A DNA stretch of 36,715 nt. Origin: Diphasiastrum complanatum. Lineage: Eukaryota > Streptophyta > Lycopodiopsida > Lycopodiales > Lycopodiaceae. The stretch spans positions 1 to 36,715 of the forward strand of contig MU835741.1 of the NCBI GenBank assembly GCA_029204225.1. Direction: 5' to 3'. The translations under genes were made by a program, and so were the position numbers. Of this stretch, positions 21,170-31,125 are shown piece after piece (the first letter of the stretch is position 1; every line of letters begins with the position of its first letter). The notes beneath the pieces are model-generated. The model was not told the origin of the DNA, did no database searches, and was given only the letters and a program-made list of their open reading frames with translations.

Positions 21170-21177
21170 TATTTATA
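21170..21177 (-). promoter_or_regulatory. TATA box of the minus-strand G LTR
   Basis: TATAAATA on the minus strand, in the same place as TATAAATA at 34223-34230 of the plus-strand LTR, where the surrounding bases AGTATAAATA are shared. Confidence 0.7.
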
Positions 21178-21332
21178 CTAAAAAATTTTGTCATAATCGC
21201 CAGTTGGCTGGTGATCTGTTGGCATCCATCTGGTCCTTGTCATTGATTGTTGATAAGCGATTCGTAAACATTGTCTACATAAATGAACCAAAACTATAGC
21301 TCTACAGAAATGAACTAAAACAACCACAGGTG

Positions 21333-21360
21333 ACACTGTCACGAAAAAGCGACAGTGTCA
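21333..21360. repeat. GACACTGTC inverted repeat in U3 of G LTR
   Basis: Perfect 9-base arms (21333-21341 and 21352-21360) around a 10-base loop. The other LTR keeps a similar pair near 34029-34055. Extra copies of the GACACTGT word occur at about 21535 and 21571. A transcription-factor site or enhancer is possible. Confidence 0.65.
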
Positions 21361-21737
21361 AATTTTTCGCGAAAAAAAACAAAAAGGATGAAGGTGTCCT
21401 TAAATCTCATTTAGGGTTGCCCCACACATTGTCAGAGTCATTTTCTTAACATTTGAAGCTCTTTTGAAAAAGGTAAAAATGCGACACTATGATTGTACAT
21501 GAGATTTCTGTCAGACAAAAAATGTGAAAAAGACGACACTGTATTTTATTCAATGGGATTCATGACAGGCGAAAAAGACGACACTGTTGTCAATTCCATG
21601 TACTTTTGCAGACTATGTAAAAACACTCATAATTTTGTAGACTGTGTAAAAAACACAGAAAAATCCGCAGATATGGATAACAATGGATGAAGATTAAAAC
21701 CGATTAGTCAATTGGTAAGAAGGAGAATAATCCAACA

Positions 21738-22560
21738 TAGGAGACTAATACTTCAGTCTTCGAACAGTCTTCATTGGTCAGGACTGTTCCTGCAAGCATT
21801 GGAGTGTTTGCTCCTTTGCAACTCAGCATCCCAAAATCTTCTAAGATATTCTCGGTATATCTGGACTGATGAAGGTCCAATTTACCTCCCTCATAGTCCC
21901 TATCAATTTGTAAGCCAAAATAACATCTGGCTTCTCCTAGGTCTGTAATCTCAAAATGTTTCGAGATATCATACTTCACCTCAGCAGTAAGCTCCTCACT
22001 CTTGCAGAGTATCAGAGTGTCATCCACATACATAGCTACAATGATGATCTTCCCATCTATAATTCGTACATAAACATTGGAATCAGCCATTAGTGGCTTG
22101 ATTCCTAAGGATTTCAAGGCTTGATCTTTCTTATACCATTGTCATGCTGACTGCTTCAGACCGTAGATACTCCTATGCATTCCGCATGCATAATTAGGAA
22201 GTGAATTTGAGATATAGCTTGTGAGTTGATCCATGTAGACTTCTTCGTCTAGCTCACCATGCAAGAAGGTTGTCTTCTCATCCACGATGTGAATCCTAAA
22301 ATCATAAGCAGCTGCATATGCAAACATTAAACATAGGGATGAATGTTTCACGACAGGAGAGAAGGTCTTAGCATAGTCAATACCATATCTTTGAGAAAAT
22401 CCCTTTGCTACAAGTCTTACTTTATACTTTGAGATATTTCCATCCAGTCCATATTTTAGCTTGTATACCCACTTGTATTTTACAGTCTTTCACTTATCTG
22501 GTAATGGCTACAATGTCCATATCTGATTCTTCCTCATGGATTCCATCTCCTCATTCATAG
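21738..22560 (-). pseudogene. pol: copia F reverse transcriptase (3'-truncated)
   Basis: Copia RT on the minus strand. The start reads MNEEMESMRKNQIW and YKWVYKLKYGLDGNISKYKV, then RLVAKGFSQRYGIDYAKTFS. Next are IHIVDEKTTFLHGELDEEVY, RSIYGLKQSA (stop) QWYKK, and the catalytic box IIIVAMYVDDTLILCKSEEL with YVDD intact near 22020-22031. Then come KHFEITDLGEARCYFGLQID and LSCKGANTPM. It is cut at 21738 by the G LTR, just where the RNase H would begin, so RNase H, polypurine tract and 3' LTR of F are missing. One stop reads TGA where Arg (CGA) is usual. Confidence 0.9.
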
Positions 22561-22879
22561 CTTGGATCCATTTGTCCTTCTCTGGACATTCAGTTGCTTC
22601 CTCGAATGTCTGTGGTTCACCACTGAATCCACAAAACTCTTCTGACGTAGAAGTTGAGATTCCTGGCACAAATCTTGCTAGCGCTCTTCATTCTCTCTTT
22701 GACCTTTTAGGAGATCCTCCTAGAACTACAATGCTCTTGCCTTTATCTACTCTGCTAGGACCAGAACCATTTGGGTTTACAATTATTGTAGCAGTAGGCT
22801 GCCTTGCAAATCTTTCTTCATCTGATTCATCACTCGAATGAGATGCAATTCAAACATCTTCGTCTGAGTGTTCGTCCTC

Positions 22880-24050
22880 TACTCCCTTTGCCACAGTTGG
22901 TAGATCATAGTACTATCTTCCAAGGACCTCATAACTGACAGGATCATCGTTGGCCATCGTTCCGCTCTCATCAAATTGACATCTCTGACTGTCTTCAATG
23001 TGTTTGTCTCTGGCATATAGACTCTGTAGTATGACAAATTATTGTCATATCCTACAAGATATCTTTATTTTGCTTTCTCATCAAGCTTCTTTTGAAGCTT
23101 ATCAGGAACATGTGCATAAGCTACACAGTCAAAGATTTGGATGTGAGTCAGATTGGGTTTTCTACCCCACCATAATTTGTGTGGTGTCGTGTGAGGAACA
23201 CTGGATTTTCATGTCCTATTCTGAATGTAAGTAGCTATAGCTACTGCTTCAGCCCACAACACTCTTGGAGCTTTCGAATAGGCCATCATACATCTAGCAG
23301 CTTCCATTAGAGTCATGTTCTTATTTTCTGCAACACCGTTGTGCTATGATGTGTAAGATGTAGTTCTTCTAAGAATGATTCCACGATTATTACAAAAGTC
23401 AATGAATCAATTTGAGATGTATTCTCCACCTCGACCTGTTCTGATCTACTTTACCTTACTTCCTGTGCATTCTTCTACCTAGTTCACATACTTTGTGAAT
23501 TTGTCAAATGCTTCTGATTTATTGTGAATAAAATAGACTCTGGAAAACTTACTGTAATCATCAATAAAGGTAATATAATATTTTGAGCCTCCTGCTGAGA
23601 TCATGTTGAAAGGTCCACAAATGTCAGAATGTACTAACTCCAGAATCTTGGTTGTTTTGTAGGAGTCCTTGACAAGAGGAGTACATGACATCTTACCCTT
23701 CAAACATGCATCATAGGTCATCGAACTGGTTGCATTCAAGATGCTTACCCCTATGATTGTTCCATGATGGCTTGCTTGATATAGTGTCATTGAGTTCATA
23801 TGACATAGTCTCATGTGCCATAGAGTATCTGGCAAATCATCATGAGTCTGATGCACTTGATCTGTAGGTAGGTGTACCTTCAAGTAATACAAGTTGTCTT
23901 TTCTTCTACCTTGAGTGATCAGCATACTGGTACTTGCATCAACAACGTTGCATGTTTCGTTTGAGAACATTACATGCATCCCTGCATCAACTATTCTTGC
24001 CACTGATAGCAAGTCTTGCTGCAGTGTAGGCACGAACAGAACATCTTTGA
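22880..24050 (-). pseudogene. pol: copia F integrase
   Basis: On the minus strand the pre-integrase block (DNLYYLKVHLPTDQVHQTHD) leads to the zinc domain with LWHMRLCHMNSMTLYQAS and a C-terminal pair whose first Cys is in YDACLKGKM. The core follows: ELVHSDICGPFNMISAGGSK (first Asp), FIDDYSKFSRVYFI, then IRTGRGGEYIS, where the usual Asp of the RTDRGGEY box is Gly (codon 23434-23436). The Glu stands in HNGVAENKNMTLME. After it come AEAVAIATYIQNRT and the VFG-like IFDCVAYAHVPDKLQ. Several stops interrupt it. Loss of the second catalytic Asp would kill the enzyme. Confidence 0.9.
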
Positions 24051-24411
24051 GTCATCTGTCTCTGCCGTTTGTGTTGAGCCATAGTGAACTAATACCATTC
24101 ATTTGATACTTTGATCCATCTCCAAGAATGATAAGTCTGGATGGATCTGCACTTTGGAAATCAGACATGATTCACCTTGATGTAACGAAGTGTGAGGTAG
24201 CTCCTGAATTAAGGATTACCTCCTGTGTGTCAGGTGTTGATACTGCACACATGTCTGCACATATGTAGGCGGTCGAATTTCTGTGATTCAATCTTTCTTT
24301 GCCCATCTTTGATCTCTCTGGCTCCTTGACATAGGATGAACAATTATTGTTCTCCTGTCTGCTTTGAGCTGATTTGTTTCTTGGGTTTTTGGCAACAGTC
24401 CATGGCTGCAT
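24051..24411 (-). pseudogene. pol: copia F protease (active-site Asp to Asn)
   Basis: Retropepsin of copia type. The active site reads QEVILNSGATSHFVTSR, in which the catalytic Asp of DSGA is Asn (codon AAT at 24208-24210, one G-to-A change from GAT). Downstream is LIILGDGSKYQMNGISSLWL, then DVLFVPTLQQDLLSVARIVD after a stop and frame change at about 24050. It would not cut the polyprotein in this state. Confidence 0.85.
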
Positions 24412-25236
24412 GACCCTTCTTATAAAAATGGATACACTCGATCTTCAGATTTAGCCAACACAGATCGACAATATGTCCTTTGCGTTTGCATTCTTGTCTC
24501 CACTCTGCTGTTTCGACCTTCCTTTGTTCTTCCATTTACCTTTGCTAGTTTCTTCTGCTTGCTGATCATGATCCTGCTTTTGATCTGACTCTCTCTTAGG
24601 CTTGAATTTTTTCTTTGTCTTCTCCTTGTTGCTGTAGAGAGCTTGGTCAGAAGCATCTTTGTGATCAAGGTGATCTCAAATCTCGACAATTGTCTTTTTG
24701 AGTGTCATTGTAGGATCCTTTGCTAGCAGCATTCTGGTTGTTTAGAAGGATCTTTGTAAAGCTCTCAACAGATAAGTGAGCTACTTCTTTGACGATACTA
24801 CATTTTCTGCTCCAAAATTGTGTAGTGAAAGGAATAGATCTTTCATCTTTCTAATAAAGGAAGTGAGGTCTTTACCATCCCATTGTAGGTTTGTCAACTG
24901 ATCTTAAAGCATCATTATCTAACTGCGTGATTTCATCTGAAATCTTGTGAATAGAGTATCCCACATCTCTTTTGTTTTAGAGAGTGTAGCCAGGTCAAGA
25001 GTTAGGCTATCCTTGATGGATGATGATAACAAGGCTATTGCCTTGTCATTCTTCTCCCTCCATTCACATAGCTCCTTGCTTGTTGTTGTAGGCATCTCCT
25101 TAGTGACATCTACTTAGGGGAATAATCCTTCTCCCTTTAGTATCAACGAGGTCATAACCTTCCATGCTAGGAAGTTAGATCCTGATGAATCGAGGACTAT
25201 ATAGGTCTTAGATTGTATGTTGTTTATTGAAGACAT
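24412..25236 (-). pseudogene. gag: copia F gag
   Basis: The start is the ATG at 25234-25236 (MSSINNIQSKTYIVLDSSGS), about 60 bases below the PBS. The body follows the copia Gag pattern: NFLAWKVMTSLILKGEGLFP, LCEWREKNDKAIALLSSSIK, TLSKTKEMWDTLFTRFQ, LTNLQWDGKDLTSFIRKMKD. It then becomes a Lys/Gln-rich linker (KKKFKPKRESDQKQDHDQQ, GKWKNKGRSKQQSGDKNA). The nucleocapsid knuckle is damaged: ICVG stop, then IFIRRVMQPW where a Cys-x-x-Cys-x4-His is expected. Several stops and frame changes interrupt it. Confidence 0.85.
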
Positions 25237-25298
25237 TGCTGTGAATTGTGTTCTCACTTGTTAATGGTTCTTTGTTTGAATGCTTAGTCAGACTATGA

Positions 25299-25311
25299 GG
25301 CTCAAATACCA
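25299..25311 (-). promoter_or_regulatory. copia F primer binding site
   Basis: The minus strand reads TGGTATTTGAGCC, a variant of the initiator Met-tRNA PBS, two bases after the CA that ends the 5' LTR (25313). It is correctly placed upstream of gag F. Confidence 0.75.
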
Positions 25312-25312
25312 T

Positions 25313-26400
25313 TGATCAAAAGTGCAAATTGAAATTCCAGTAAAATCTTGGTGATGAACTGATGGGAGTCTCTCGAACGATTTGCAAAATTATTCACAAC
25401 TTTTTTTATCACGAATAATTTTTGCTCGAGAAGAATTTGTGAAAAAGATCAATCAAGCTCTGTAACGAAACGAGAAGAATTTGCGAAAAGATCAATCAGG
25501 CTCTGTAATGAAACGAAATGAAATTAGACGAAACGAAGCGAAGCGAAACAAAACTTGAATGAAATTGATTTATGCTGAAAGCCAAGTGATTGTGAAGCAA
25601 AACATGAAACCAAAACATTCACGAACAAAATCAATTCATGTGGAATTCAGATATGATTGCTGGTCATTGCCGACTATATCATTCTTACAATCCTCAGAAT
25701 ATAGACAAACAGTGATGATCTACGTTGTAGATTAATATAGCATTCAACAAAATCAAACCAATGTGCGAAATTGAATAAACAAGTAAATGAGATACACAAA
25801 TAGTAACAGACAAATATTCATTCGAGATCATACAATCATTCTAAATAATATGCGTACAATAACTTCAGTATTATCTATTGATCTTCTGATTTCAAGCACT
25901 GTGTGACAGATCCACACAGTGCATTGGTGTGAGTAGTGTCTCGCTTACTAATAATGTCTCTCTTACTAATACAATTCTCTCACGAATAGTGTCTCACTTA
26001 CTAGCGGAATTCTGGATCTACTGATCCTCTTACAAAATTGTCTCACTCACAGGCAGATATATATTTTGTATATTTTTGTCTTACAATTTTATGCATCAAG
26101 CATAAAGTATATAGTTCGTGAATTTTTTCATGTCAGGAAGATTAAACATCTATAACTAACCATGGATTACAAGAGTGGCAGATTAGCCACGTCCTAATGT
26201 ACTTTTGTTGATGTCACGATATCAGATCAAATGTTTGTACCCCATGGTACTTGGTAGATTTTCTTGGTCTTTTGTGGAGCATGAATGATTTTGTGTCGCA
26301 AAACAATTTCTTGTCATGTGTTGTGAAACTGTTCACAAACATTCCTGCTTCGTGTGCCTTCTGTGTTAAAATCAAGGTGAAAAGCTAGCAAAGCTTAGCA
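25313..26400 (-). mobile_element. 5' LTR of copia F (outer edge uncertain)
   Basis: Sequence upstream of the PBS on the minus strand, starting with TGATCA on the plus strand at 25313. A TATATATC box on the minus strand near 26056-26063 and a purine-rich, repeat-bearing leader fit an LTR with a long R-U5. The outer end lies somewhere between about 26140 and 26427; no second LTR of F is left in the window to fix it. Confidence 0.6.
25428..25514. repeat. 44-bp tandem duplication in the F LTR
   Basis: Units 25428-25471 and 25472-25514 share GAGAAGAATTTG, AGATCAATCA and GCTCTGTAA with few differences and one indel. They are followed by a purine-rich GAAACGAAGCG run. Confidence 0.85.
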
Positions 26401-26426
26401 AATGAAACGTTTTGTTTCTTCATTGG

Positions 26427-26629
26427 CAATTTCAAAGTTAGCTACTATAAGTTCAAACATGATTTCTATCCCTATTGTCTTGTTTGAAATTGATAGGCAT
26501 AGTCATGCATTGGAAAGATGAAGATAGTTTATTCTGTCATGCACGAAAGGCTTTCTTTCTAGACACAAGAATTATTTTCATTCATTTCTTTTTGAGCTAG
26601 ACCTATCTTTTGCACACCAATTTCCAACA
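26427..26629 (+). mobile_element. 3' end of a plus-strand G LTR (5' truncated)
   Basis: From CAATTTCAAAGTTAG on, this matches the end of the minus-strand G LTR (20459-20660 read in reverse) and, less closely, 34630-34752. It ends TTTCCAACA at 26629, the inverted counterpart of the TGTTGGA start, and the PBS follows. The upstream 1 kb of this LTR is absent; copia F LTR sequence stands there instead. Confidence 0.85.
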
Positions 26630-26646
26630 TGGCATCAGAGTATTCC
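26630..26646 (+). promoter_or_regulatory. copia G primer binding site
   Basis: TGGCATCAGAGTATTCC directly after the LTR end; a variant of TGGTATCAGAGC with one change in the core. Confidence 0.8.
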
Positions 26647-26850
26647 ATTATAGTATCAAAGCAATTTCACTACTTTATCTGATTCCAACATGATATCGAA
26701 GCGAAAGCTTTGATACTTGATATCTTTCAAGATATCAAATTGATATCATACTCTTCAATTATTTTCAACCTTTTAGTATCAGAAAACTGATTTTCTATTG
26801 TTGGCATTACCACATCTTTGCATCGATACAATCAACAGACTAAGTTCCAG

Positions 26851-27355
26851 ATGGATTCTCAAAGTAAAGCTGGTCTTATCACAGACAAGCTGAATGGATC
26901 CAATTATCATTTGTGAAAATTTAAGATGAAGACCTTGTCAATCGCCAGCGACTTATGGGATGTTGTTACAGGTAAAGAAGTAAAACCTGAAGATGACAAC
27001 TCAAAGTGAAAATCAAAGAACGGTAAAGCTTTCACGCTTATTATCCTCAATATATCAGATACACAAATTGGACACATAGCAGAAGCTAAAACGTCAAAAG
27101 CCATTTGGGACATTTTGAACTCACTATATGACGTGATGGACGTAACTACTAAGTTATATCTACGAAGGAGATTCTTCACATTCAAAATGTCTGTTGGTGA
27201 TTCATTTCAGAGTCACATTAACTAGTTTAATAATCTCTTGCAACAAATGGCCCATGTCAGATCAGTCATAGACGATCAAGACACACTTATGACATTGCTT
27301 TCAAGATTGCCCTCTACATTAGAGATGAATTCTCCACATAAAATGAGAATACAAT
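26851..27355 (+). pseudogene. gag: copia G gag, 5' part
   Basis: The ATG at 26851 opens MDSQSKAGLITDKLNGSNYH, a typical copia gag start about 205 bases after the PBS. Then come SIASDLWDVVTGKEV, AFTLIILNISDTQIGHIAEA, KTSKAIWDILNSLYDVMDVT and FQSHIN, QQMAHVRSVIDDQDTLMTLL, SRLPSTLE. Three stops break it at HL*KFK, SK*KSK and HIN*FNN; at the first the usual residue is Trp. The frame is otherwise open, and it ends near 27355 in unrelated sequence. The SRLPST block recurs at 30290. Confidence 0.88.
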
Positions 27356-27420
27356 GATACTTTCTCCATGCTGGTAGTGCTCTTTATAGCTGCCAAAATT
27401 TCACTTGGCCAATCTCTCTA

Positions 27421-27680
27421 AACTTGCCCTAAATGGTAACTTCTTGCTTCATCAAAAACCTAGAAATTCTAGTCTAGATGCAATGTATCTATATCAGCCA
27501 ATTAGAATGGATCCAAATCTGACCTCATACACAAATTACTTGCCAAAAATAATATAGATACTATTTAGTTCTTTATTAACAAAAGTAAATCTATATCTAA
27601 CTTGAAATTTCATATTGGCCTCAAAATTGCTAGGATAAATCCACTAAACTGGTTGACATTTTTCACACTTTCTCTTCAAC
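27421..27680. repeat. dispersed repeat, copy 2
   Basis: Matches 14641-14910 in the same orientation: ACTTCTTGCTTCATCAAAA start, CTAGTCTAGATGCAAT, CCAAATCTGACCTCAT, GGTTGACATTTTTCACA end. The left flank also shows weak similarity to the copia C gag linker. Confidence 0.7.
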
Positions 27681-28311
27681 TAGTTTTAGCATAGATTTGA
27701 TCACACTACTTTGATCCATCTTAAGAATGATATTCATCCTAAGTATAGACCTCCTTTCCATGATTTTTTAGTAACCTTCATAATTGATATAGAGAATAGT
27801 GTCCATATTGGATGCTTCACTGTTTCTTACATCAATTTTACATATCAAGATGTAACTAGAACATGAAGATCAAAATAAAATGTAAATGCAATGATTCCTC
27901 CATGCTTCCAACTTTGAACTCTCTGGAAAATAATAGCAACCAAACAATAAATGTGAGTGATGACCACTTGCTTGCCTCCTCTATCATTGCCCTTTCTTGA
28001 TATGTCTCCATCATAAAACTCCATGAATGAGTCTCCATCTCCATCTTGCCACAAGATGCCATCATCACTTGATGACTTGATCATGAATATTGAGTGATAT
28101 AATGAGCCTCCCTTAGTTTCATTTTCATCAGCAAAACTAGCCAATAATTCTAGTACAACTCCAACATCAAATTGATGCAAAACAATGTGACTAGTTTCAC
28201 CATATCTTGACAATTTGCACACATTCACATGAAATTGCTCGAACATGAATGAAACAAATAAAATAAACTTGAACAACACTTCCTTTCTACTCCCTTGACC
28301 TTACTTGAGTC
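27681..28311. other. unassigned, contains a 144-codon minus-strand frame
   Basis: A minus-strand open frame at 27845-28279 follows the integrase H fragment. It holds an acidic segment (SSDDGILWQDGDGDSFMEFY) but no copia linker or other motif I know. It may be chance or degenerated integrase-RT linker. I see no other gene here. Confidence 0.35.
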
Positions 28312-29061
28312 TTAAACTACTTGCAAAAGTAGATTCAAAGTATTTTCTTGACTTGACTTTCCTTTGATGATCTCAACTAGCTCCAAATTGCTTGGCCTCC
28401 TACCAAATAACATCTCAAAAGTGGTTTTTCCATCCAATACCACACTCTGCCATCTATTGCATAGAAAATTAGCACACAACAAATCTTGATCCCAAAAGGA
28501 TTTAGGAAGAGTTGCACCTAGCCTCATGGCTTTGGCTCCTTCACATAAGGTTATATTCTTCCTCTTGGACCCTCCATTTTGATGTGGTGTCCTTGGGCTT
28601 GTGTACTCCCTCTTGATCCCATTTGCATCACAAAATGCTTTGAACTCGGTAGAAATATACTCACTAGCATTGTCATTCCTCAAGCACTTGATCTTTGTAG
28701 ATAATTGGACCTCCCTTGCCATTTTGAACTTGAACAAGACATCAAACACCTCATCTTTGCTCTTTAATAGATACACCCAACAAAATATACTAAAATCATC
28801 AATAAAAGTCACATACATCTTAGCACCTCCATTGCTAATTGTAGTAACACCATGAATATCCAAATGCACAAGTTGAAAAGGCTTACTTGACCTTGATGTG
28901 GATCTCTTGTAAGGTAACCTGATAAAGCATAAAGCACATTGCTCACAAACATGATTCATGCTAGCTAGAAATTTAGGAAGACAAAAAACGACTTTCCTCT
29001 TTGCCATCACCTCTATAGTGGGTTTCTTTCCTTGCCTATCCTCAACCCAAGATTTAATCAA
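28312..29061 (-). pseudogene. pol: copia H integrase
   Basis: A 249-codon open stretch. The zinc domain end reads HVCEQCALCFIRLPYKRSTS. The core has LVHLDIHGVTTISNGGAKMY (first Asp), FIDDFSIFCWVYLLKSKDEV, and KCLRNDNASEYISTEFKAFC (second Asp kept). The Glu box is HQNGGSKRKN, where the Glu of the usual xxE(R/N)KN is Lys (codon AAG at 28564-28566). It continues GATLPKSFWDQDLLCANFLC and TTFEMLFGRRPSNLELV, where it stops. The block is unbroken by stops for its length but lacks one of three catalytic residues. It is closely related in style to copia C (DEVFDV-LFKFK). Confidence 0.9.
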
Positions 29062-29639
29062 TCTAGCATCAAGGAGATGAAGTTAGTTGTCACATGTAGG
29101 TTCGTTCTCATGAGAGCGATATCATAATTTAGATTTTAGCATGAATGGGAGACTCACATCTAACTCTAATATCCATTAACTCTAAGCATTAACACTACAC
29201 ATTAATCCACAATGAAGATAGCTTACTCTTTCTTTCTCTCCCTTTCTCTCTCACAAAAAGTATAAAAACATGCAATCCCAAATACAATCAGATCCAAGAA
29301 TTAACAAATCCAAAGAAAGCATGAGAGATGGAGGAAAAGTGATAGAGAGCAAGGACATTCATATATCCATGTCACAAGAGAACCAATCTGCTTTATTGAC
29401 ATGAAGATATGTACACGTGTAGGAAACTCGAGTTGGTCTTTTTTTATAGTAGAGAGGAAGACCCTAGCCTCTGAATGGTCCATTTCTTTTTTCCTAACTA
29501 TTCCAAAATTGGAGGGAAACCCAACTTTATTCACTAACTTGACATTTAGGACCTACGACATTAAAAGTCCCACAAAAAAGGCCTAAAGTCCTTTTATTGA
29601 ATTTTTAATTATCAAATACCTGTGTGATCATCAAGTTGG
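29062..29639. other. gene-free stretch
   Basis: I see no coding similarity here. A pyrimidine-rich CTTTCTCTCC run lies near 29230-29265. Two short open frames on opposite strands at 29301-29586 overlap and have no motif. Confidence 0.45.
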
Positions 29640-29654
29640 ACTTACACACGTAGG

Positions 29655-30268
29655 GTGCCAAATCCCTCTCACTTACTAACTAGGGTTAGAGTTGCCCTGG
29701 GATCCGCAAACCCTCCAACAATATCTCCCACCAAAACTGGTGGCGGTCCCACGACACGTGCGAGATGTAGTTATTGTGGACTTTCTTTGCATCACGTCTC
29801 AATTTCAGAGGTCTTAAACTTGATGACCCAACCACCACACGAGGACTCATGTGGATGTTGTGCTAAGAAGCTCTGGATTTGGTCCTCGACGCTGATTGGT
29901 CGTTTGAACAATGGTGTGCATCCAGAAGTTGATGGACCTATTTGTGTCGCTTGTGGAACTAGATGTTCTTCTTCAATGTTAGGGGCTCCACCTTGGTCCA
30001 TGCCCGCATCTAACCCTATATCCATAGTTGTGTCATCTTGGTGTGGATGGGAGAACTGCGGCATGAGCGGAATTGGAATTTGAGGGTTAGATTGTAAAAG
30101 CTAAGTGGCGGCCTTTTCATATTCGTTGATGGTTGCTTTGGCCTTTTCCAACTCAGTTGAGGCTGTATGTACCCTTGAATCTGTCAAAGCAGCCTTGGAA
30201 TCCTTGAAGAGCCAATTTATAAGTTTCAACCTTTTTAAACAAATACGCGATTTTTTACGGAGTTACAA
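29655..30268 (-). pseudogene. unidentified coiled-coil protein fragment
   Basis: On the minus strand, from about 30240 downwards, a frame reads LINWLFKDSKAALTDSRVHT, STELEKAKATINEYEKAAT, a stop, then LLQSNPQIPIPLMPQFSHPH. It goes on as MDIGLDAGMDQGGAPN, RPISVEDQIQSFLAQHPHES and GGWVIKFKTSEIET. A Glu/Lys/Ala-rich coiled coil is followed by an acidic, Gly/Pro-rich part. There is no retrotransposon motif. It lies between copia H and the 3' half of copia G and was probably carried in by an element. It is distantly reminiscent of the coiled-coil ORF of gypsy B in composition, but I see no convincing alignment. Confidence 0.4.
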
Positions 30269-30675
30269 GATGATCATGTATTTGCGTCTAGCTTTCAAGC
30301 TTGCCCTCTACATATGAGAACTGGGTGATGATCATATCGACACACTCAGACTTAATTATTACTAGAGTTATCACTATGTTGCTGCAAACAGATAATAGAA
30401 GAAATCAAGACACTTCGTCGACTTCCTCCTCTCAGGTTCTATATGTCAACAAAGGCTCTAAGCAACAAAACCAGAAAAGCTCCAAGAAGGCTGCAACAAA
30501 TCAGAAGCTGACTCAAAGTCAAGAACAATCATCGAATCCACAATCGAAGAAGAAGATGTTTTGCAGGTATTGCAAGCGCAATAACCATGAGATCAAGGAT
30601 TGCCAAATTCTCCAAGCAAAGAACCCAGCCAAACAACCTGATCAACAAGCAAACACAGTCTCATCATCTCCCTAG
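30269..30675 (+). pseudogene. gag: copia G gag, 3' part with zinc knuckle
   Basis: Plus-strand gag that repeats the SxLPSTyE block seen at the end of the 5' part and then goes on: NWVMIISTHSDLIITRVITM, a Ser/Gln/Lys-rich linker and the nucleocapsid knuckle MFCRYCKRNNHEIKDCQILQ (CX2CX4HX4C, about 30559-30610). The first 25-50 bases duplicate gag sequence at 27270-27325 with a one-base frame change. It ends at a TAG just before the protease. Confidence 0.85.
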
Positions 30676-31125
30676 GTCAAAGTGGACGAAGGTGCATTCA
30701 TGGTCAAAGATCAAAGCACATTTTTGGGTGATTCATGGTTTCTAGATGTGGAGCAACTCAACATATGACCAATCAACGTGAGATCTTCAACTCCTACATG
30801 CCTTATAGCAAAAAGAAATTTGTTCATCTTGGTAAATAGTACTCACACTATTGAAGGTGAAGGTATTGTAAGATTGCGATTCCAGCACGATCAATCTAAA
30901 TTACTATCAAAAGTCTTATATGTTCCTAAACTCTCTACAAATTTGTTATTAGTAGGTAAAATTACAAATTTAGGTCGTAAGGTAGAATTCAAATCTGATC
31001 TATGCAAAACTATTGATAGGAGTAATAAGATCCTTGCACTCAACAAGAGGCAAGGTTACTTATATAGATTGGCACATTGTTATTCTGAGTCTAGTCAAGC
31101 CTTGAAAACCTCTATTTAGTCAATA
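30676..31125 (+). pseudogene. pol: copia G protease and pre-integrase (frameshift at active site)
   Basis: The protease active site is DSWFLD followed by GATQHMTNQREIFNSYMPYS in the next frame. One base is missing in the codon for Ser of DSGA, near 30748. Then STHTIEGEGIVRLRFQHDQS, LLSKVLYVPKLSTNLLLVGK and NKRQGYLYRLAHCYSES, the pre-integrase block. Confidence 0.85.

Noticed and set aside
22536-23234. Plus-strand frames of 78-101 codons
   Set aside because: Antisense of copia F integrase and its linker to RT.
27845-28279. 144-codon minus-strand frame as a possible host gene
   Set aside because: No start context, domain or splice evidence; kept only as unassigned.
29655-30083. 142-codon plus-strand frame
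   Set aside because: Overlaps the minus-strand coiled-coil frame, which has better composition and continuity.
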